DNA from: Hesseltinella vesiculosa
Taxonomy: Eukaryota; Mucoromycota; Mucoromycetes; Mucorales; Cunninghamellaceae
Length of the DNA: 64,000 bases
Assembly (NCBI GenBank): GCA_002104935.1
Contig: MCGT01000006.1
Coordinates: forward strand, 558,001-622,000
Direction: 5' to 3'
Below are positions 48,175-58,883 of the stretch, in pieces (within the stretch, counting starts at the first letter, position 1; every line of letters begins with the position of its first letter). The translations under genes were made by a program, and so were the position numbers. The notes below the pieces were generated by a model, which was given only the letters and a program-made list of their open reading frames with translations, was not told where the DNA came from and did not search any database.

Positions 48175-48565
48175 ATCAGGTTCTTTTTATTTTTATTTTA
48201 ATGGATATCCATGTTAATCAGGTCATGACATTAAATGTGAAAAAAAGTGAAAGAAGGAAAAAGAGTGGCGGGTGGCTTGAACGCCTAATTCGGCGCAGAT
48301 CGTGACTTACCAGGCCTTGGCTGGCTGAAAGTTTCAAGCCCTTGTCAGTCAGACGGGAAGGGGCAATCACACTCAGACCAAAGAAAAAAAAAAGTGTTGC
48401 TTCGAGGTTTTTTTTATTTTTTTTTTTCTTTTATTTCCTTTTGATAACATCGACTTTTGCTTCATTAGCAGCCTTTTTTTTTTTTTCTACTCCCCCCTCT
48501 CTTTTTGATTGTCCATCGTTTTTTCTCGCAAGGAAAAAAAACAGTTAGAAAAAAACAACACCGTC

Positions 48566-49881
48566 ATGTTCTCTCGCCTGTCCACTCAAACTGCTCGACG
48601 ATTCGTGAAGCCCCAAGTAAGACTTCCTTCCCAATCATGTGCTGTTGGCTCGTCTTTCTCTTCATTATCCATCACCTGAATGGTTATGTTAGCATGACCA
48701 ACTCCATTGCCATGCTTTCTTCTTTATACAATGCGTTGGGCATGCCGCTCACGTTTTTGTTTTCTTTTCGATTGTTTAGGCTCGCTTCGTCTCCACCAAA
48801 CCCCATGTTGCCGAGGTAAATTCACACAAGGATCTTGTTGTAAAAGATTAGAATGGTCATCGCTGATGCATTCCATTTATTTCTGTAGCAACCCAAGCAA
48901 TTCGCTGCTGTGACCGCCAGTATTGTTGGCTCTACTGCTTTGGCCTACATGTACGTGGACAACACTGTGTCTGCCAACATGGCTGATGAAGGTCTCCACC
49001 CTCCTGAACACCCCTGGTCCCACAACGGCCCCTTGTCCACCTATGACCATGCTGCCATCCGTCGTGGTTTCCAAGTGTACCAAGAAGTGTGCTCTGCCTG
49101 TCACTCTTTGGACCGCATTGCCTGGCGCAACTTGATCGGTGTGTCCCACACTGAAGATGAAGTCAAGGCCTTGGCCGAAGAACACCAATATGTCGATGGT
49201 CCCGATGAAAACGGTGACATGTTTGAACGTCCTGGCAAGGTAAAAAAAAACCAGCAGGCATATTGTTAGATCCTCACCTTTTCTTTTGCTGTTGTTTCCA
49301 CTAGCCTTCTGATTACATGCCCCGTCCCTATGCCAACGACGAAGCTGCCCGTGCCGGTAATGCTGGTGCTTTGCCCCCAGATCTTTCTTTGATGACCAAG
49401 GCTCGCCATGGTGGTGCTGTAAGCCCCCCTTTTTTTTTGTGCAGCAATGATCTTACGTTCTTTCTGCTGTTAGGACTACGTGTTTGCCTTGTTGACTGGT
49501 TACATGGATCCCCCCGGTGGTGTTGAAGTTCGTGAAGGTCTGAACTACAACCCCTACTTCCCCGGTGGTGCCATTGCCATGGCCCGTGTTTTGTTCGACG
49601 GTTTGGTTGAATACGAAGACGGCACCCCTGCCACCACCTCCCAAATGGCCAAGGATGTGTCTACCTTCTTGTCCTGGGCTGCTGAACCCGAACACGACGA
49701 ACGTAAGAAGATGGGTATGAAGGCCACTGTCATCATCACCGGCTTGTTGGCCATGTCCCTCTGGCTCAAGCGCTTCAAGTTTGCTACCATCAAGACCCGC
49801 AAGGTCGTTTACAAGTAAGTTTTCCACTCCATCCTCTGCCCTCCACTCACCGGTTTTTTTTTCTCTAGCCCTCCCAAGTAA
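48566..49881 (+). CDS. CYT1: Cytochrome c1, mitochondrial (complex III heme protein)
   Basis: Six exons: 48566..48616, 48780..48815, 48889..49239, 49305..49418, 49474..49814, 49869..49881; 301 aa. The N-terminus [16 protein letters not shown] is a presequence, followed by a hydrophobic sorting signal ([15 protein letters not shown]). The heme-c site is VCSACH (C97, C100, H101); the axial-Met region, [23 protein letters not shown] and GYMDPPGGV follow. A C-terminal membrane anchor ([17 protein letters not shown]) is near 270-285. It carries electrons from the Rieske centre to cytochrome c. The last exon codes only the end of the protein (NPPK). Convergent with nudE, 155 bp between stops. Confidence 0.97.
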
Positions 49882-50036
49882 AGGAGTGCTGTTCAATAGC
49901 CACCCGTTTTTTTATTGTTACTTTTTCGTTTGTCCTAAATCTCTCCCTTTTTTTTTATTTTTATTGTTACACCCCTCATTGTCGAAAATAAAGGAAAAAC
50001 ACCCCTCGCTTTTAGAAATTCATCACCAGAATGAGT

Positions 50037-51461
50037 TTATTCATCGGTGGAGGTGGTCATGTACTCGGACGGACGACGGGCATGGATATTGGATAAATGC
50101 AATGGCCCGCCAAGATTGGTATGAAGCACGGGTGAATGGGGCACAGCCGTGCTGTAAGAAGGTGGCGGATTCAACAATGGCGTGACGAGGGAACGACAAG
50201 ACTGCAACCGAGATTCCAGGCTCTGGAGAAAAAAAAAGAAAAAAAAAATGTGCCCTTTTGGTTCACAAAAAAATATATTCTATCTCTTCTTACCCTGACA
50301 CGGCTGACCATCTCTTGGACCATTTTGACAGGATTGCTGGTGGACGAAAGCATGGCGTTGGCAGGGATGGGGGAGGAACTGCCGTGTGCGTGGCGAGGAA
50401 TTCTAGAGAGACGACGAGGATACGCCTCGTCATAGTAGGACTTGTCGGCGCCGCCAGAGGACGTGTCGTCTTGCTGTAACCGTCGAAGTTGCAATTCTTG
50501 ACGCCGGTTGAGCTTTTCTGCTTGGTCGAGCTGAGATTCCAGCGTTTGCGCATGGGCCTCTTGCTTGTCGTATTTTTGCCGGAGCACGCCCAGTTCCTGA
50601 TTCACCTCTATAAAATAGACGTCAATGCCGTTTGTCCTTTCCGTGAGAGCCATACCGTTCAATTCATCTCGAAGTCGCTGTGTTTGTTCCATCAGGTTAT
50701 CTTTGGTGGCAATTTCGTTTTCTAGAAATAACAACACGTCAGGGGGCCAGCATTTTCCTGGAGTCTCTCTTGTTTGCTTACCGAGAATGACGTTGCGTTC
50801 AATTGCCTTGTTCAGCTTGACTTCCAGATCCGCCAAGGACGAAGTAGCAGCGCTGGATCGAAAGAGCATGAATGGTATTGCAGCGTTCGAGCCAAGACTT
50901 ACCGTTCTGTGCGTTCCAAATCGTCATTATCCAATTCGAGTTCCAGGATATTTTTGCGAAAGCGTTCCTCGGTGGCTCGTAGAATGTCGATTTCTCGCTG
51001 CATCTGCATCATCGTCAGACTTTGTTCATGCTTGGCACCGGTGTACTTTGCCTAGAGCAAAAGAAAGAGACGGTTGGATATCCGTGGGGGGAGGGGGTGA
51101 TGCCGCTAGCTGTTACCTTCCATTCATCGGCATCCCGTTTGGACCGTTCGCAAATGGCTTTGAGATCCTTGTAGGCTTTTTCGGTAGTCTGTAGTTCCTT
51201 TTCGAGTTCTTCTTCCAATTCACGTGAAGAGATCTGAAATTCATCCAAGGCAGCACGAGTTTCCTGTAATGTGATTTCTAAATCTTCAGCATGACTTCGG
51301 TAATAATCGAGCTCGTCCTGGACAGAGTTGAACTGGCTAGAGAATGAAAGACAAAGAAAAGACAGGTGGTGATGAATGCTCCCCCTTTATTTTTTATTTT
51401 ACAAGCCAAGCCAAATGAATGCTTACACAATGCGTGAAGACATGGAGTTATTGTCAGTCAT
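50037..51461 (-). CDS. nudE: NudE/NDEL1-like nuclear distribution protein (dynein regulator)
   Basis: Seven exons: 51427..51461, 51117..51336, 50903..51051, 50782..50852, 50656..50721, 50294..50607, 50037..50222; 346 aa. The first ~165 residues form an uninterrupted coiled coil (QDELDYYRSHAEDLEITLQE, ELEEELEKELQTTEKAYKDL), which contains the Lis1-binding region. The conserved NudE block is NKAIERNVILENEIATKDNL. The C-terminal part is Ser/Pro-rich with a second helix (LESRLQSCRSLVTPL). It recruits Lis1 and dynein for nuclear migration in hyphae. The start MTDNNSM at 51461 is in a short first exon; a Met seven codons downstream is an alternative. Confidence 0.93.
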
Positions 51462-51713
51462 CGGGCCTAACGAGAGCTCAGTAAAAAGATGTTGTTCCAA
51501 ACAGGTGAAAAAGAAAAAGAAAGAGAAGGGGAGGTTTTTTTTTTCAGGCACACGTCGGGTGACGAAATCCATCGGCAATGCACTCCCCTTTGTTTCATCC
51601 TCTCACTTTTTTCTTTTGTTAAATTAAAAAGGTGTACGAGGAGGTATGGTTGCAACAAACCATCACTCATGGCGAGCACTTGAGCCACGCTTCGGGATGG
51701 CGGTTTTTTTTAC

Positions 51714-51724
51714 TTTATATAAAA
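51714..51724 (-). promoter_or_regulatory. Putative TATA element upstream of nudE
   Basis: TTTATATAAAA, near-palindromic, lies ~255 bp upstream of the nudE start and only ~50 bp past the NAR1 stop. Assignment is by position only; it could instead be part of an AT-rich 3' end. Confidence 0.3.
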
Positions 51725-51774
51725 GGCTTTTATTTTTAACATACAAAGCTTATAGTACAGAACAAGGTGCAGAA

Positions 51775-53711
51775 TCACCACTTGGTAGCTAAAGGGTTGC
51801 CGAGATTCTGGGTGACAGCATGGTATTGAGTGCGGAGCAATTTGGCCACATGGTCAGGGGATCGCAGCTGCATCCATTCACTGGAATAAAAAAAAAAATA
51901 AGAGCCGCATGTGAGAACCTGGAAAAGACAGTCAACAGCTTACTTGTAGACAGCTTGGATGGCGTCATTGGCATCGGGTGGGACCCCAGAGCAGGTGCGA
52001 TAGATGGCTTCGACGTGTTGCACCCAGTCTTTGACGGCGACCGAGGTGACTTGGTCTAGTTGTTGAGGAGGCAGCTGGCCACCACCGTTGGCACAACCAC
52101 CGGGGCAGGCCATCACCTCGACAAAATGGTAGGAGCACTTGCCAGATTTCACCTTGCGGACGATGTTCTGGATGTTGCGGAAGCCATAGGCCGAGGCAAA
52201 ACGGAGAAGGACGCGGCCGTCGTCCGCATGTAAAAAGTATTCTTTGAAATCGGCGTTCTTGCCAGTCTTGATCACAATTCGGCCATTGGCTGTCGACACG
52301 CTGTCCATGTGAAACAGTTGTTTGGCTGCACAAGCAAGAATGTACTCCAGTGCACCCCCCGATGACGAGCCTTCTGTCCCATAGGCTGTCAATGCTTGTG
52401 TCACCGGATCCAAGCCCACTTTGTTGAAGCTTTGTCACCCAATAAAATAAAAAGGCGTGAGTCTGGGATTCCCACCCTGGTTCTGGTCGCTCCGCATTTT
52501 TAACTTACATGTCATCCACAGGCACGTCCGGGAGTTGCAGAAAATCGACGCTTTGCTCGGTCAGCATCTTGTCGACCTCGCCTGTCGACAAGACACAGTC
52601 TACATCGCGGGTATTGAATTCTTCCTGGAAAAAGTCGGGTCGACTGGCTTCCAGTTTCTTATCATAGCAGGGCATCACGGCTACATGGTAGATCTGGTCG
52701 GGTCTACCATAAAAAAAAAAAAAGAGGGTCAACGGGGCCTGTTTTCTCCTTGCAGGAGGTTACCTGGTATTGGTTTTTGTTGCCAGATAGTCCTTGACCA
52801 AAGAGCCCATCATTTGTTGAGGGGATTTGGTGGTGGAGATGAAGGGTAAGACTTCTCCGTGGGTTTTTTCGGCATAGCATACCCAGCCAGGGCAGGAGGA
52901 GGCAAGCATGGGCAGCTGTTGTTGTTGCTGCTGGGCACGGCCGCCTTGGCGTCGGTGAGACCGAGGTGCCGAAGTGTCTTGTTGTTGTTGTTGTTCCTGC
53001 CATTGTTTTTCCAGAGCGTCGCCACCTTGTTCTAGATAGGCTTGGTATCTTTCGATGAATTCGCGGGCGCCCTCGACCAACGAGAGGTCTCGAGCGAAAG
53101 CAATGTCAAAGACATGGTGAACGCCTAGGTGGTGCTTGAAAAAGGCAACCAGGCGCTGGTGCACTTGGATCATCGACAACTGGTATTTAGCAGCGAGCGA
53201 GGCACGGGACTGCGGACTGATGGACACGACGATGGTCTTGTGGGGTTGCGAGCCGTCATTGTTGGCCCGCAGCACCTTGTACAGTTCTTCTTGCGATTGC
53301 ATGGTAATCAGCACGCTTTCGGCCGATGTGACGCATCCACTAAGATCGCCAGCAGCCAGCAGAGCAAAGCAACATCGTTAGGATCGTCGAGTGTTCTGAA
53401 GCCCAAAGTGTGCATGCACTTTCTTACCTGCAAGCAAGGCAGTCGTTTAATGTGATGGATGCCTGTTCAAGCTTTTCTTCGCCACCATCCTTTGAGATCT
53501 CGTAATACCCACCTTGATCATCTACTTTGATTTCAGACTAGATCGAAAAAGTGGGTAAGCGTTTTTTTAGTTTAGTGTTTCATGGACGCTTGTCATTTAC
53601 AGATCCTTGTGGGTTATCGGACTTTTTGACTTCAACAGGTTTGATACATGCCTGAGAGGGAGCAATGTAGTCATTCAGGTCTGTCAGGGTCAATGCAGAA
53701 GAGAAGGCCAT
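51775..53711 (-). CDS. NAR1: Cytosolic iron-sulfur assembly factor NAR1 (iron-only hydrogenase-like)
   Basis: Six exons: 53601..53711, 53428..53537, 52764..53339, 52509..52703, 51944..52429, 51775..51880; 527 aa. The start [20 protein letters not shown] is the typical Nar1 N-terminus. The N-terminal Fe-S site includes [17 protein letters not shown], and the hydrogenase-like domains hold [22 protein letters not shown], a GTEGSSSGG loop and [15 protein letters not shown]; the C-terminus has RTQYHAV. It acts in the CIA pathway handing [4Fe-4S] clusters to cytosolic and nuclear apoproteins. Two Gln runs (QEQQQQQD and AQQQQQQL) form an insertion of ~35 residues just before the SCPGW motif. Divergent from the DUF1752 gene. 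Confidence 0.95.
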
Positions 53712-54201
53712 GTGGATAATAACAAAAAGAAAAGTGAGTACTGTAATCAAAACGGACGAGTGCGGAGATGTGTGACTCTGCGGAGAATGGCAACAGCCAA
53801 TCAAAAAACGCAAAACCCAAGATAGCAGAGAAAAAAAAGGAGACACGTGCGGTGGTTTGATAACGTCGGAAAGAAGAGGGAAGAAGAGCAGAAAAGAGGG
53901 GGTCTGTGCATAGGTGATGATTGAATAGCTGCAAGGCCGGGTGGGTGGAGGAAGACATGAGTAATCATCAATCGGGGGAGGAAGATCGCCAGCACTGGGA
54001 ACTATTTTTGGAGTAGGCGTGTGCGTTATTGAATTGTGAGGATGAGTGTGAAGTTTCCGTTTTGGTACTTTTTTGGATGTCAGATCAAGTGTTTGAAGGT
54101 GTCTCCCCCCCTTCTTTTTTATATAAAAATTAAATTGGACCACGCCTTTTCTTTTACGTTTCTTTCCCGTTTTCTTTTTTTTATTTTTTTTTCATGACAA
54201 C
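53712..54201. promoter_or_regulatory. Bidirectional promoter region, NAR1 / DUF1752 gene
   Basis: 490 bp between divergent start codons. TATATAAAA at 54120..54128 lies 74 bp upstream of the plus-strand ATG and is the best core element. No gene is needed here; a 187-codon minus frame crossing it is an artefact. Confidence 0.5.
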
Positions 54202-55203
54202 ATGGCTCCTAGCGTATGTGTAGATTATTTAGCCCATGACTGGGATACCAGTGACATTTTCCAAGCCAACCACGAAATCAAAAAGCAGCTTCATCAAATC
54301 AAAACCAAGCAAGTTCATGCTTCTTCGCCCAAAGAACACAAAAGCCTCCAAGTCGAAAGAGACCGGTTGATTCGTTATCAAAACGCTCTTTGGCGTCAAA
54401 TGGCTCGTTTATGTACTTCCACCCTCGGCCGTTCTAACCCAATGGTCCATCCTTCGTCAGTCAACTGGTAAGCATTCCTAAAGTTTCAAGTTTTTTTTTT
54501 CCTCACACACTTTTTTTTTTTTACAGGCAAAAAGAAGCAGACATCACATGTAAGGTTCCACAGAAAAAGATGATACAACAAACAAAAAAAAATCCTCATC
54601 AAACGTTTTGCCATATTAGGGTTATATGGGCCTTACTATACAGCCAACACCACCAAACAAAAGCAAGAACAAGACCATATCATGTTGCCACCTACCCCGC
54701 CACCCGAAGGTATCAAACCTGTACTGAAGAAAACACCCACTCTGTCATTACAACAACAATACCATCCATGGGCCAAAGCCCGCTCTGAGCCTGGCAGTCG
54801 GTCCAACTCTTGTTCCTCTGCTTGTTCTTCTGTTCGCTTCAGTCCTGAAATCGAACGAGTCGAATACTTGCCTGAATCACCTGTACGCGCCAATCCCATG
54901 TGGGGTTTAGCCGAAGAAGACCACGAAGACGACGAAGACGACGTGCTGTGGTCCATGGTGTTGCATCTCGGCCAATTCATGACGAAAACCTCCACCCAAT
55001 GGCTGTGGTCCTTGGTGCGCCAACACCAACCTAAGCCTCCATCCTTATCATCTTTGGATTTGGTCTATCTCTGCTTCAACATGACCAAATCTTTGACGTC
55101 CTTGATAGCCACTTGGGTCCTTTATCAATCCCTGTGGCCCTTTTCCTTCATTATCAACCATACCAAAAAGAAACATTCCCGACCCACCGCATCTCTCTCA
55201 TAA
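54202..55203 (+). CDS. DUF1752/areA GATA-like domain protein (possible phosphatase regulator)
   Basis: Three exons: 54202..54467, 54527..54549, 54620..55203; 290 aa. The N-terminal ~100 residues follow the fungal DUF1752 pattern: VDYLAHDWDTSDIFQANHEI, RYQNALWRQMARL and VHPSSVNWQKEADITWLYGP, the last formed only with the 23-nt micro-exon. Downstream, SSVRFSPEIERVEYLPESPV contains an RVxF-like VRF and a VE-box resembling Reg1-type PP1 docking; this functional link is inference. The C-terminal third is partly hydrophobic (SLIATWVLYQSLWPFSFII) and may contact membranes. Confidence 0.8.
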
Positions 55204-55754
55204 TCCCCCCCCCCCCTCCACTCTTTTTCCCATATTCCTTTTTGATACCATCTTGTCCAATGTAAATAAAAAACACATCTCCCTCAAAACGTCATTCCTA
55301 AAACAAAAAGCGTCCCCCCCCAGTTCCCAAAACGGTCAGCCCCAGGTCTAATCTTATTGCATGATTCCGATCAAGTTTTGTAATTTCAAGTGCCAAAAAA
55401 AACGGCCCCCCGTCACATCCCGATGCACAGGCCCTAATTTGAAATCTTTTTTGTCAATTGCGACGTGGAGACCGCCCTTTGTGCTACCGAAGATTTCGTC
55501 CAACCTTTCACCGCCCTCTTGGGAAAACGCCTTCACACACACAAACCTTGCCATCTCCACAAAAAATAAAACTGTAGGCTCACACACTGCAAAAAAAAAA
55601 AAAAAAAAGAGCGCCCTTGGCGTTCTTGGTCCCATCATCGTGGCAAACCTTTTTTTTTTTTTTTTTTTTTGTTTGTGATCTAAAAGAGTCCTTGCGCTTT
55701 CTAGACTTATCGGAAGCTTTTCTATCTAAAAAAATCCATCGATTGTGACCAAGT

Positions 55755-57429
55755 CTAATTTCGAAGCTTGTCAAGGCTGTCAGTGATGTGTTGCATAAAT
55801 TCGCCGGTTGTCACATAATGCTCAGGTTTAAGACTAAAAATAAGAGAGTGAGTCCAATAAGGGTGCCGCTTTCTCTCACGCACACACTCATCTCTTAAAT
55901 AATCATCAACTTACTCGGCCCCATGGATAGCCAGAGCCAGGTCCTTGGTCATGATGTTCTGGTTTTGCACCGTGTTGATACAAGCAGCTTCAAGATCTTG
56001 CGTGAACTTGGACAAGGGTTGGTTTTGGTCCAATTTGGCACGATGAGCCAGACCTCGCGACCAAGCAAAGATCGAGGCAATCGGGTTGGTGGAGGTTGGG
56101 TTGCCCTGTTCATATAAAAAAAGGACGGTGAGTAAGTTTGGAGCCCCCATGCGCGCCCTTTTACCTTTTGATGTTCACGATAATGGCGGGTGACGGTACC
56201 ATGGGCAGCTTCGGCTTCCAATGTCTTGCCATCAGGTGTCACCAAGACGGATGTCATCAGACCAAGAGAGCCATAGCCTTGGGCCAAGATGTCGGATTGC
56301 ACATCGCCATCATAGTTCTTGCACGCCCACACAAAACCGCCCTTGGACTTGAGGGCTTGGGCCACCATGTCATCAATCAGTCGGTGTTCATACCACAGGT
56401 TCTGAGCCTCGAATTCCTTCTTGTAGTCCTGTTCGTAGATATCTTGGAAGATGTCCTTGAAACGCCCGTCGTATTTCTTCAAGATTGTGTTCTTGGTCGA
56501 CAAGTACAGAGGCATTTTCTTGGCCAAGGCCATTTGGAAACAGCTGTGAGCAAAGCCGTTGATCGAGTCGTTGGTGTTGTACATTGCCATGCCCACGCCA
56601 CCGTTGGCAGGGAAATCAAAGATCTTCCATTGCTGGGGTTCGCTACCGTCGGCTGGCTTGAAAGTCATTTCAAACGTGCCTGCCTTGTCTGTCACAAAGT
56701 CGGTCGACCGATACTAATGAGCAGTCGTGAGAAAACAGCATTCACGACGCTTTCTTTACCTGGTCACCAAAGGCATGACGACCAATAACAATGGGTTCCT
56801 TCCAGCCAGGAACAATGCGAGGGATATTGTTCATCAGGATAGGTTCACGGAACACAGTGCCGTTCAAAATGTTGCGGATGGTGCCATTGGGAGACCGCCA
56901 CATTTGTTTGAGGTTGAATTCTAAACCGTAAGCACAGACGTAAAAAAAAAAAACGCCCATGCATGAGTTTTTTTGTCACTGGGCTGCTCCTTTTTTTCAT
57001 TTACCTTTGACGCGAGCTTCATCAGGTGTAATGGTGGCACACTTAATCCCCACATTGTATTTCTTAATAGCTTCGGCAGCATCAATAGTCACTTGGTCAT
57101 TGGTCTATGTGATTAAGCATGGTAAGTTTATCCATCCACCTTGCCCGTTCGCACCCCATGGTTCAGTGGTAATAAATCATCATGACATGTCTTACAGCAT
57201 CACGGTATTGAATGCCCAGGTCATAGTACTTGATGTCCAAGTCCAAGTAGGGCAGAATCAACTTTTCCTTGATGTCGCTCCAAATAATACGAGTCATTTC
57301 GTCACCGTCCAAGTCGACCACAGGATTCTCCACCTTGATACGAGCACCTGTCGAATACGACATGGCCATGGCACGAGTGACAGAGCTCTTCACTACAGAA
57401 GCACGGGTTTTACCAATAGAAGCCAACAT
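55755..57429 (-). CDS. IDP1: NADP-dependent isocitrate dehydrogenase
   Basis: Six exons: 57196..57429, 57005..57104, 56760..56920, 56165..56713, 55915..56105, 55755..55833; 437 aa. An N-terminal extension ([20 protein letters not shown]) looks like a mitochondrial presequence; the mature enzyme starts near [19 protein letters not shown]. Catalytic features: [12 protein letters not shown] substrate loop, [28 protein letters not shown] metal-site aspartates, [11 protein letters not shown], and [14 protein letters not shown] for NADP. It makes 2-oxoglutarate and NADPH from isocitrate. Mitochondrial targeting is inferred from the presequence alone. Confidence 0.96.
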
Positions 57430-58883
57430 GATCCAAACAAATGTCGTTTACTTGAACTAATATGCAAAAATATGCAAGAGAAAAAAATGAAAAAAGCGGG
57501 TGGACTTGACTCACTTTTTTGATCAAGAAATTGAAGATCAGCAAGGCAGGGAAGTTCTTTTTTCCGCGTTGTCGTTGTATGCTGCATTTGGTTAAGCCCA
57601 TGGCAGCCGATCATGCTCAGGGCTTCCTTCTCACGATAGAAGGGGTGCTGGCCTTGGAGCAACGCTAAGCCTTCAGTGCTTCATCTGCGTCCCTCTTGCT
57701 TGCCCTTTTTGGCAAGCCTGATGCTCATCACAACGACTGCCTGGCCTTTTAATTTTTAATCGCTTCTCCCCGTATTCCAGTTGTTGCAAACGTGCAGGTG
57801 ATTTGATGAGTAGTGTAGTGCCTTCGCTTAAACATCGGGCCAGCCTGGGGTCTGCTCACTTGGGTCATCGACAATTTATTCGAACGGCTTTTTAACTTTC
57901 AAGGCCATGTTTGGGAAAAATCGTAAAGTCGTGAGGTGGCTTACCCATCCAGGCATACCATAGCGAGTTGATGGGTCATCTTTGCGCCGTTTACCTTGCC
58001 TGGCCTGAGGTATGTCCTGCCGTCAACACCCACTGCTTTGACCGCCACAGACGAACAGGCCGCACCATGGACATTTGAGAAGGTAAAGGTGGTGTCAAAC
58101 AAAGTGACCATATCAGCAATCTTGACATAATGTTCCATCTAGTAGGCACTTCGGCGTCTGAGTAACCGCCGGATAGGTCCTCCGCCCTCAGCTCCGAAGT
58201 GTCTTCTTCTGAATCAAGCTTTTCAAGCAGATCATCGCGCCATTTCACCATTTGAACGTCATGCTGCCAGCACTGTAAAAAAAAAAAGAGGCGGACAACC
58301 GGCGCGTGAGGGATGCATTCAAATGAGAAGGGGAGCATGTCGACTTACTGCTCTTTCGAACACTTTGGATGTGCTGGTACTTGTTACATAGGCTGCCAGA
58401 TCTCAGCCCATACACTCTAGGAAACACAACGAGCATGTGCGCATTGAGTTCGTTTACGATGGACCGAGTGGCTTCCTCACCAACAGCAGCGCTGACTTCA
58501 TGAGTTCTCCAATGGAGGCCCTGCATTTAGATTTCAAGGATCAGGAAGTGTGTCAACGACCGCCACCCTGGTTGAATGTGGTGAGTATTATTGACGTGAG
58601 GTAATGGACAAAGAAAGAAAACAGGAAAACAATAACAAAAAAAAAAAAAAGGAAAACCTGGCCAAATCCCCAAACCAGGCACATTGACGGCATTTTTGTC
58701 ACGTCAGCAAGGGCGGCCTCTCTCTGAAAAGGAGACGTTTTTATGAGACAAAGGGTAGTCTCTTGGTCGAACAACGAACCAATAAAAGAAGCATTTAAAT
58801 GACCTGGCTGACGGTTTTATCGCTGGTGACAGAAACATCGGGGCAAGGGAGAAGTTTTCAACAAGAATTTTTTTTAATTGAAA
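57430..58883. other. Unassigned region with minus-strand coding-like segments
   Basis: Between IDP and Snx41. Minus-strand segments with coding character: 58350..58526 (LHWRTHEVSAAVGEEATRSI, LVVFPRVYGLRSGSLCNKY), 58140..58275 (VQMVKWRDDLLEKLDSEEDT) and 57941..58138, which opens with an ATG (MEHYVKIADMVTLFDTTFTF, AVGVDGRTYLRPG). An in-phase splice model linking them was not found, and no family is recognised. It could be a lineage-specific or decayed gene. Confidence 0.35.

Noticed and set aside
53580..54143. 187-codon minus ORF across the NAR1 start region
   Set aside because: Ends in the NAR1 first intron and is rich in Pro/Ser/Phe; the NAR1 start and frame are firmly placed instead.
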